Assembly (NCBI GenBank): GCA_020853655.1
Contig: JADYYL010000439.1
Location: 1-5,129, forward strand
From: Deltaproteobacteria bacterium
GTDB lineage: Bacteria > Bdellovibrionota_C > UBA2361 > SZUA-149 > JADYYL01
Reading direction: 5' to 3'
DNA: 5,129 bases
Below, one piece after another: positions 1 through 3,743 of the stretch. The notes beneath the pieces were generated by a model. The model was not told the DNA's origin. It was given only the letters and a program-made list of their open reading frames with translations, and made no database searches. The position numbers were made by a program, and so were the translations under genes. Numbering within the stretch: position 1 is the stretch's first letter; each line of letters starts with the position of its first letter.

Positions 1-204
1 CTTGATCGATGATTCGATCGACTTGGCGTATTCACCACCGCGCTCCTGGAGCTGACCAACCATCTCCTCGCCGCTCTTCTTCGCCGTGTTGTAAGCCTCA
101 GAAGCCGCGTCGGTCACGGCGTCGGTTACGCGACTCACGCCGTCTTGGACATTCCGGGACGTAGCAGCTGCTTTATTGTTGAACTGATGAGTTGTCGTTT
201 CCAT
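1..204 (-). CDS. DUF883/ElaB/YqjD-like helical stress protein, N-terminal part (cut by left edge)
   Basis: 68 codons are visible and the frame is open to the edge, so the C-terminus is missing. The protein is hydrophilic and Ala/Ser/Glu/Lys-rich, with no Cys or Trp; residues 18-66 should form amphipathic helices with heptad-like Val/Ala spacing (DGVSRVTDAVTDAASEA). This resembles the N-terminal region of DUF883 (ElaB/YqjD) proteins, which end in a single C-terminal membrane helix and can associate with ribosomes in E. coli; that tail would lie outside the window. A LEA-like or phasin-like helical protein is the alternative. In-frame ATGs occur at 216, 210 and 204. I chose 204 because GGAG (214-211) sits 6 nt upstream, whereas the other two ATGs overlap or lack such a site. 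The gene diverges from a YqjE-like gene, which recalls the E. coli yqjD-yqjE neighbourhood and supports the name. Gene confident, family name tentative. Confidence 0.6.
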   Translation of the reverse strand, partial: METTTHQFNNKAAATSRNVQDGVSRVTDAVTDAASEAYNTAKKSGEEMVGQLQERGGEYAKSIESSIK

Positions 205-284
205 ATCCATCTCCATTTCGAAACTGTATTGCCGAATCTTTGTTCTTCCCCGGTAGAGCTATCGGAGTCCGGGGCTCAGAGTGA

Positions 285-298
285 ATGATGTCGATCAT
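285..298. promoter_or_regulatory. Dyad ATGAT-N4-ATCAT in the divergent gap
   Basis: Arms of 5 bp (285-289 and 294-298) are separated by GTCG. The site lies midway between the leftward start at 204 and the rightward start at 390, so it could be a small operator. Short dyads like this can arise by chance. Confidence 0.25.
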
Positions 299-308
299 AG
301 AACCCATC

Positions 309-335
309 GTGTTCGTCCGTTAGGCTGGACAACAC
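309..335. promoter_or_regulatory. Imperfect inverted repeat in the divergent gap
   Basis: GTGTT-c-GTCC (309-318) pairs with GGAC-AACAC (327-335). That gives nine base pairs with one bulged C (314) around an 8-nt loop. It lies upstream of the YqjE-like gene, beside a second perfect dyad at 347-372. It may be an operator or a leader stem-loop. I see no convincing -35/-10 pair in this gap on either strand. Confidence 0.35.
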
Positions 336-346
336 ACTTGGTGAAC

Positions 347-372
347 TGCCGACCACGAGACGCGTGTCGGCA
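347..372. promoter_or_regulatory. Perfect 7-bp inverted repeat just upstream of the YqjE-like gene
   Basis: TGCCGAC (347-353) and GTCGGCA (366-372) are perfect complements. The 12-nt spacer adds an inner ACG/CGT pairing (355-357 with 363-365) beside a bulged C. The right arm ends 4 nt before the GAGAGGAG ribosome binding site (377-384). As RNA, the hairpin would sit next to the site without covering it; as DNA, it could be an operator. Confidence 0.4.
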
Positions 373-376
373 CATC

Positions 377-384
377 GAGAGGAG
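377..384 (+). promoter_or_regulatory. Strong ribosome binding site (GAGAGGAG)
   Basis: A purine-rich Shine-Dalgarno match lies 5 nt before the ATG at 390 and fixes that start. Confidence 0.8.
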
Positions 385-389
385 TTCTT

Positions 390-938
390 ATGTTACGTGC
401 CCTGGAATCTTATCTGAAGTTTGTCGTCCATCCCCACATGGGTGAGACGGTTGATGCGTATCGAGAACTCGCCGCCCGCGAGAAAGATTATCTGCGGATG
501 TCGCTTCAGGCACCCGTCAGCGAGGCGCGTCGCATTGCACTGTATTCGCTGCTCACGGTGTGTGCGATGTTCGTCGCCACGATCCTCTTTGCTTCGGGAT
601 TCGTGATCGCCATTGCGACGATGTTCCCGAGTATCACCGCAATCGAGATTCTGCTCGGTGGGGCCCTCGCATTTGCACTTGGAGCGCTCGCCCTTCTCTT
701 ACGAGTGCGCATCTCCTACCAAGAGATTGGTGAAAGCGTCTCGGACCTCACCGAACACTTTTTTCAGAACGACCTTGCCCCCTCTCAGGGCGCGCTCGGC
801 GCGATTCCTTTCGACGACGTCCGAGTGCCTGAACGATTTTCAAATGATGGGGTGCTCCATTCAGAATCCGATGCACCGCAGATCAATACTGACCCCACAC
901 AGGAGGATCCATGGACTCGCCGTTCGATCATTCAGTGA
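390..938 (+). CDS. YqjE-like (holin superfamily III-like) two-TM inner-membrane protein
   Basis: 182 residues. A soluble N-terminus (1-48) with a charged helix (AYRELAAREKDYLRMSL) precedes two membrane helices at about 50-79 and 84-104. A short turn (FPSITAIE) separates the helices, which predicts both ends in the cytoplasm. A hydrophilic tail of about 78 residues follows, rich in Asp, Ser and Pro. The arrangement of helix, TM hairpin and tail fits the phage-holin superfamily III group that includes E. coli YqjE. Such proteins are usually cellular, not lytic; their role is not well defined. YqjE is shorter, so the tail here is an extension. The start has an excellent Shine-Dalgarno site. The 3' end overlaps the next gene by 28 nt, implying one operon, and the divergent DUF883-like gene fits the same module. 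TM topology is firm; the family assignment is by pattern only. Confidence 0.7.
   Translation: MLRALESYLKFVVHPHMGETVDAYRELAAREKDYLRMSLQAPVSEARRIALYSLLTVCAMFVATILFASGFVIAIATMFPSITAIEILLGGALAFALGALALLLRVRISYQEIGESVSDLTEHFFQNDLAPSQGALGAIPFDDVRVPERFSNDGVLHSESDAPQINTDPTQEDPWTRRSIIQ
901..906 (+). promoter_or_regulatory. Consensus Shine-Dalgarno AGGAGG inside the upstream gene
   Basis: AGGAGG lies 4 nt before the ATG at 911, within the last codons of the upstream gene. It decides the start of the next gene and shows that the 28-nt overlap is real and that initiation there can be independent. Confidence 0.8.
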
Positions 939-1504
939 AGAGCGACAGAGATCGTGCGAAAGAAGCGGCACTCGAAGCGCGGAGACAGGCGTCACGCGCG
1001 ACAAGTACGCTGTTAAGGGACCTCGGCCAGGTCAGGAGCGTAGCAGAGCATTCCCTTCACACTGAAGTGGCGCAGGTGAAAACGAAGCTTTCGATCGAGA
1101 GCATCGCCCGTCACTTTCCCAAGTCTGTTGCCGTTGCCGGCTTTGCAGGAGGCTATCTCCTCAGCAAGGCGCTCTTCGGAGCGTCGTATCGCGAAGCCGA
1201 TTTAGGTAAGAACGCGCGCCGTCCGAAGAGTGCGGCGCGAGGTTCATCGCTCTCGTCCGTGGCCGAATTGCTCCGTCGGTCGAGCGGCATGGTTCCGAAC
1301 GAGATTTCTGGGCAGATTCGTGGAATTGTTGTCACGCTTGCAACGCAGGCGCTCACGGCATTCGTTGCGAAGCACTTCGACCACGCGGGAAAAGCTTCTG
1401 AGAAAGCCGCAGAGGGCCGTGTGGAGGCGAAAGCGACCGAGGACCGGTCGTTTCACGCCCGACCGCAACTAGCGCTCCCGTCTCCGCTATCATCCCGTCA
1501 CTAA
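911..1504 (+). CDS. Hypothetical helical protein with a Gly-rich hydrophobic segment, envelope operon
   Basis: 197 residues, not confidently assigned. Residues 8-60 are a charged Ala/Arg/Glu-rich helix of DUF883/DUF3618 flavour (RAKEAALEARRQASRA). Residues 71-90 form a short hydrophobic segment with glycines (SVAVAGFAGGYLLSKALFG) like the C-terminal membrane anchor of DUF883 proteins. A basic, Ser-rich linker (91-127) follows. A second amphipathic to hydrophobic stretch lies at about 137-154 (IRGIVVTLATQALTAFVA). The tail (159-197) is hydrophilic. It probably sits on or in the inner membrane beside the YqjE-like protein. It occupies the place a YqjK-type gene takes in E. coli, but I see no clear sequence match to YqjK. 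The 28-nt overlap with the upstream gene implies cotranscription. The stop is 18 nt before the end of the convergent phosphatase gene. Confidence 0.65.
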   Translation: MDSPFDHSVKSDRDRAKEAALEARRQASRATSTLLRDLGQVRSVAEHSLHTEVAQVKTKLSIESIARHFPKSVAVAGFAGGYLLSKALFGASYREADLGKNARRPKSAARGSSLSSVAELLRRSSGMVPNEISGQIRGIVVTLATQALTAFVAKHFDHAGKASEKAAEGRVEAKATEDRSFHARPQLALPSPLSSRH

Positions 1505-1522
1505 GTCGGCGAGTTGGGAGCC

Positions 1523-2218
1523 TCAGGAGGCGCGGTCGTCCGGCGCCTCTCGGCTCTGCGCTTGCGACTTCTCACTCTCCCATCCGACCCACTCCCGGAA
1601 GGAGATCCCCGTTTCGCGACTCTTTGATTCGAAAATCCAGAGCAGATTGTCGAGCGTCGGGTGCCCTTGGATATAAGACTTCAGCGCACGCTCGAATCGA
1701 AAGAATCCGAACACCGGAGCAAGCTGTCCTTTCGCGACATCAACGGATTGGCCTTCCTGGGTCATGAGCCATACCGCAGCAACGAGGCCACTTCGATGAC
1801 TTCCGCTCGTGCAATGCACGAGGACGGGAGTTTTCGCGTTATCAAGAATCGAAATAAGTTCCCTCATCTGCTCATGTGTTGGAACTCGGGATCCTCTCAA
1901 GGGGAAGTGCACGTAGTCGCCGCCGAGCTGCTCCACTCTCAGGCGTTCCGCAATGGTCAACGCTTCGGCATTCTCAGCTCCCAGTCGTAAGTCGAGGACC
2001 GTCCGGACTCCGTGTTCCCGATACACCCGTTCCAACTCGTCGGGAGGCATCTCCGCGGACCGAAAGAATCGCCCTTCGACGACCGTGTGGAAATTGTTCC
2101 GAAAGGCGATGTTCGAAAGCGCGCTCGTGAAGGTCGTATCTTCGCCCGCGATTTGCATAAGCTCAAAGCCAATGACGAGAACGAGGACCGAGAGCAGGAT
2201 GTAGGTTGCGCGACGCAT
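1523..2218 (-). CDS. Membrane-anchored protein tyrosine/dual-specificity phosphatase
   Basis: 231 residues from the ATG at 2218. A basic MRR start leads into one N-terminal membrane helix (about 4-22), so the catalytic domain is probably periplasmic. The segment VVEGRFFRSAEM (46-57) and then VLDLR (74-78) match the usual front of bacterial DSP/Siw14-type phosphatases (RSGQP and VxxLR blocks). The P-loop is HCTSGSHRSG (135-144), with nucleophile Cys136 and phosphate-binding Arg142. The familiar HGADRTG or KAGKDRTG form is replaced. The loop where the general-acid Asp is often found reads PLRGSRVPT, with no Asp, as I recall also for some relatives. The substrate is unknown. A TTG at 2275 would add 19 residues before the helix and has only a weak GGA upstream; I prefer the ATG because it gives a standard signal anchor. 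It diverges from the porin gene across a large palindrome. Family strong, start less so. Confidence 0.85.
   Translation of the reverse strand: MRRATYILLSVLVLVIGFELMQIAGEDTTFTSALSNIAFRNNFHTVVEGRFFRSAEMPPDELERVYREHGVRTVLDLRLGAENAEALTIAERLRVEQLGGDYVHFPLRGSRVPTHEQMRELISILDNAKTPVLVHCTSGSHRSGLVAAVWLMTQEGQSVDVAKGQLAPVFGFFRFERALKSYIQGHPTLDNLLWIFESKSRETGISFREWVGWESEKSQAQSREAPDDRAS
1527..1549. terminator. Possible hairpin terminator between convergent genes
   Basis: GAGGCGC (1527-1533) pairs perfectly with GCGCCTC (1543-1549) around a 9-nt loop. It lies just past the rightward operon and inside the last codons of the leftward phosphatase gene. Neither side has a T-tract, so it is not a textbook Rho-independent terminator; it may only slow RNA polymerase or protect 3' ends. 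Confidence 0.3.
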
Positions 2219-2286
2219 TTTGACATTCTTGAGATTCGCAGGCGGTCCCTCACTCTTTTTTGAAGGTCGCGCCAAGGTATTCCGGC

Positions 2287-2315
2287 ATGGTAATGACGAA
2301 TCATTGGAAATTCAA
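2287..2315 (-). promoter_or_regulatory. Candidate sigma70-type promoter for the phosphatase gene
   Basis: On the minus strand TTGAAT (2315-2310) and TACCAT (2292-2287) are 17 nt apart, each matching 4 of 6 consensus bases. Transcription would start near 2280 and leave a leader of about 60 nt before the ATG at 2218. That fits the ATG and leaves almost no leader for the TTG at 2275. The element lies almost wholly inside the 31-bp palindrome, so a bound repressor would block it. Confidence 0.35.
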
Positions 2316-2325
2316 ATGATTCGTC
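2295..2325. promoter_or_regulatory. 31-bp near-perfect palindrome between divergent genes
   Basis: GACGAATCATT (2295-2305) and AATGATTCGTC (2315-2325) are perfect 11-bp complements. Inside them GAA (2307-2309) pairs with TTC (2311-2313) about a central A (2310). Only the 2306/2314 pair fails, giving 14 of 15 pairs. The position in a divergent gap suits a shared operator. As RNA it would be a long stem covering the ATG at 2316, one possible porin start, with GGAA in the loop region. No T-run follows, so it is not a terminator. Confidence 0.6.
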
Positions 2326-2396
2326 CGTGCATGGGAACGACGTTCCGAAAGCTCCGCAAGAGTGCCACCGTCCGAATTCGGGCTTTAAGAATCTCT

Positions 2397-3185
2397 GTGC
2401 CCTGCGAGCGCCTATCCCCCCGATTCGCTCGACTCGTTGTCGGCTCCCTCATCTTCGCAGCGCTCTTATGCCCTGAGCGGCTTCAAGCGGAGCCCTCAGG
2501 AGGAACGAGTCTCGACCTCACGACAGGTGTCATGACGGCCTACGTGTTCCGCGGGATAACGAGAGCCGACGGGGCCTCGCTTCAACCCTCGGCGAGCTTG
2601 ACTCACGAGAACTTCACGCTCGGTGCGTTGAGCGCTGAATTGTGGGCTCACGTCCCCCTGGAAGGAGAAGCCGAGGACTCCGATGTTTTCCGCGAAGTTG
2701 ACGGCACACTCCGATTGTCGCGCCCTTTTGGTCCCATCACCTTGAGCGTCGGGCACGTTCATTATTTCTACCCGCGGAAGGGCGACCAGCTGCCTGATAC
2801 GGCTGAGCTGCTCGCGGAGGTCCAGTTCCAGTCGATCCTGAATCCGCGCGTCACGGGCTACCATGATTACCGAGCGAATGATTCCTCGACGGTTGAACTG
2901 TCGCTCCACGATCGACTCGAATACGACTGGTTCGGCGGTGTCAATGTCTCCCCATTCGTTGTCGCGGCGTGGACCGCTTCTCGTGATCCCCGTTTCGAAC
3001 GCGACGGGATTGCCCATATCACTTCGGGCCTCATGAGCGAGATCCCTCTCGCCCAAGTCGTGCTCGTCCCGAATGTTCACTACACTCACGCCATCGACGG
3101 TGCTACGGAGAGCGGTTTCTGGGGCGGAATCGTCATCTCCACTTCGTTCGAACTCGCACGCACCGAGGTTTCTCAGACCCGCTGA
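2397..3185 (+). CDS. TorF/Gcw_chp-like putative outer-membrane porin
   Basis: 262 residues from the GTG at 2397. A signal peptide has a basic n-region (PCERLSPRFAR), a hydrophobic core (LVVGSLIFAALL) and a likely cleavage after LQA (residue 31). The mature chain opens with SLDLTTGVMTAYVFRGITRADG, split here as strand SLDLTTGVMTAY plus the VFRG turn, which resembles the SxYxFRGxS block of TorF/Gcw_chp proteins. Alternating beta strands follow (SVGHVHYFYP, VTGYHDYRAN, FGGVNVSPFVVAAW), ending in GGIVISTSFEL. This predicts an outer-membrane barrel, possibly a small-solute channel; the cargo is unknown. In-frame ATGs at 2316 and 2331 would put 34-39 residues before the signal core. The 2316 ATG has GGAA 6 nt upstream but lies in the palindrome. 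I chose the GTG for signal-peptide geometry and family length; the start is uncertain, the frame is not. Confidence 0.75.
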   Translation: MPCERLSPRFARLVVGSLIFAALLCPERLQAEPSGGTSLDLTTGVMTAYVFRGITRADGASLQPSASLTHENFTLGALSAELWAHVPLEGEAEDSDVFREVDGTLRLSRPFGPITLSVGHVHYFYPRKGDQLPDTAELLAEVQFQSILNPRVTGYHDYRANDSSTVELSLHDRLEYDWFGGVNVSPFVVAAWTASRDPRFERDGIAHITSGLMSEIPLAQVVLVPNVHYTHAIDGATESGFWGGIVISTSFELARTEVSQTR

Positions 3186-3212
3186 GGAATATTCCCATTG
3201 ACTGCTCGATGA

Positions 3213-3241
3213 CTCCCGTGAACCGGGAGAGCTCGCCTTTT
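3213..3241 (+). terminator. Possible Rho-independent terminator after the porin gene
   Basis: CTCCCG (3213-3218) pairs with CGGGAG (3224-3229) around a 5-nt loop, 28 nt past the stop codon. A short TTTT (3238-3241) follows 8 nt after the stem. The gap to the T-run and its shortness make it a weak example. Confidence 0.45.
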
Positions 3242-3342
3242 ATCCAAATCCGTTAGTGAAAAAGGGCGATCCGCGAAGAAAAGAGCTGTTTCGATCGACC
3301 CGCACCCCAAATTCTTTCGCGAGCAAAATCACGAACATGCTT

Positions 3343-3357
3343 TGGCATGATATTCGC
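3343..3357 (+). promoter_or_regulatory. Sigma54-like -24/-12 promoter element
   Basis: TGGCATGATATTCGC carries the invariant GG and GC separated by 10 nt, as in the consensus TGGCACG-N4-TTGC. It mismatches that consensus at the sixth and thirteenth bases only. Transcription would start about 3369 and give a leader of roughly 150 nt before the small gene at 3521. The -24 half overlaps a small CATGC/GCATG dyad (3336-3349). No enhancer-binding-protein gene is in view. Confidence 0.4.
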
Positions 3358-3414
3358 GGGGGCGGTGGAAACGGTTGTTGCAAAAATTTTTCACCGGTCA
3401 AGAACGGCATGAGA

Positions 3415-3483
3415 GACTAAAGACGAATAGGCAACCGGCCGATAGTCATCTGACTGGGAGTGTATCTCTCAGTTGGTTTAGTC
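3415..3483 (+). ncRNA. Candidate structured leader (stem enclosing a hairpin)
   Basis: GACTAAA (3415-3421) pairs perfectly with TTTAGTC (3477-3483). Directly stacked inside its 3' strand is a hairpin, ACTGGGAG (3453-3460) with CTCTCAGT (3466-3473), one G-U pair and a TGTAT loop. Wobble and Watson-Crick pairs extend it to 3450-3476. The remaining 3422-3449 could hold a short GGC/GCC helix. It ends 25 nt before the small gene's ribosome binding site. It matches no riboswitch class I recognise, and conservation is untested. Confidence 0.35.
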
Positions 3484-3508
3484 CCTTTATTTCTCTCATG
3501 GAAGAGCG

Positions 3509-3514
3509 AAGAGG
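3509..3514 (+). promoter_or_regulatory. Ribosome binding site AAGAGG deciding the small gene's start
   Basis: AAGAGG lies 6 nt before the ATG at 3521. This favours that ATG over the in-frame TTG at 3515, which would overlap the site. Confidence 0.6.
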
Positions 3515-3520
3515 TTGTAT

Positions 3521-3721
3521 ATGGCGAGACCGTTCTACCCACATGAGGCCGACGATCCGGACCTCGACTGGCTCGTGAGCAACTTCCTTTATGGCCGACC
3601 GGACTATCTCCCTGTGGAGTCCGGTATACTGCCGCTGGTCTTGATTCCATATAAGGAATCAGAGCAGCCCGAGCTGCCGATTGAGGCGGAAGACGAAGAG
3701 CCGATCCGCGCCCGTAAGTAA
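3521..3721 (+). CDS. Small acidic protein of unknown function (66 aa)
   Basis: 66 residues, not recognised. The N-terminus is rich in aromatics, Pro and Asp (ARPFYPHEADDPDLDWL, then NFLYGRPDYLP). A short hydrophobic strand (GILPLVLIPY, 35-44) follows, then an acidic tail (46-61) closing with the basic RARK. I count 15 acidic and 6 basic residues and no Cys; there is no signal peptide or membrane helix, so it is probably a soluble cytoplasmic protein that binds a partner. The ATG with AAGAGG 6 nt upstream, and a sequence unlike random translation, support a real gene. It has its own long leader with a sigma54-like element and a potential folded RNA, suggesting conditional expression. The stop is 22 nt from the end of the convergent UvrA-like gene, with no clear terminator between them. 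Confidence 0.65.
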   Translation: MARPFYPHEADDPDLDWLVSNFLYGRPDYLPVESGILPLVLIPYKESEQPELPIEAEDEEPIRARK

Positions 3722-3743
3722 CAGGCGCTCGCCGGCCTCAACG

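Larger units (their letters stand above)
3186..3520. other. 335-bp non-coding gap between porin and small acidic gene
   Basis: No credible gene on either strand. It contains a hairpin after the porin stop (3213-3229) and an imperfect stem of TCGCCTTTT (3233-3241) with AAAA-g-GGCGA (3260-3269). Further along are a sigma54-like element (3343-3357), the AT palindrome AAAAATTTTT (3382-3391), a foldable segment (3415-3483) and the ribosome binding site of the next gene. It is AT-richer than its neighbours in parts, as expected of a promoter and leader region. No tRNA-like cloverleaf was seen. Confidence 0.6.

Noticed and set aside
390..938. Prophage remnant suggested by the holin-like gene
   Set aside because: No endolysin, phage structural gene or integrase is visible. 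Holin-III-like YqjE proteins are common cellular genes, and the neighbours fit an envelope module.
613..1065. 150-codon plus-strand frame bridging the YqjE-like and next gene
   Set aside because: It is out of frame with two well-supported genes that have strong ribosome binding sites, and its translation is Arg/Ser-rich and low in structure.
1957..2304. 115-codon minus-strand frame overlapping the phosphatase start
   Set aside because: It overlaps the phosphatase in another frame, begins inside the palindrome, and has a Ser/Arg-rich translation with no domain.
2220..2315. Extension of the porin frame upstream to a TTG at 2220, and TTGACA at 2220-2225 as a -35 box
   Set aside because: The extension would place about 70 residues before the signal-peptide core. 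No -10 element lies 15-19 nt after TTGACA.
2496..3089. 197-codon open frame on the minus strand within the porin gene
   Set aside because: It is fully antisense to a gene with a signal peptide and barrel pattern. Its translation is Arg/Glu-rich with no recognisable domain, and it is a reading-frame shadow.
3364..3382. Second sigma54-like match, TGGAAACGG...TTGCA
   Set aside because: The GG to GC spacing is 11, not 10 nt, which is generally not tolerated.
3722..3743. Terminator between the small acidic gene and the UvrA-like gene
   Set aside because: Only a 3-bp GGC/GCC stem with no T-run on either strand.
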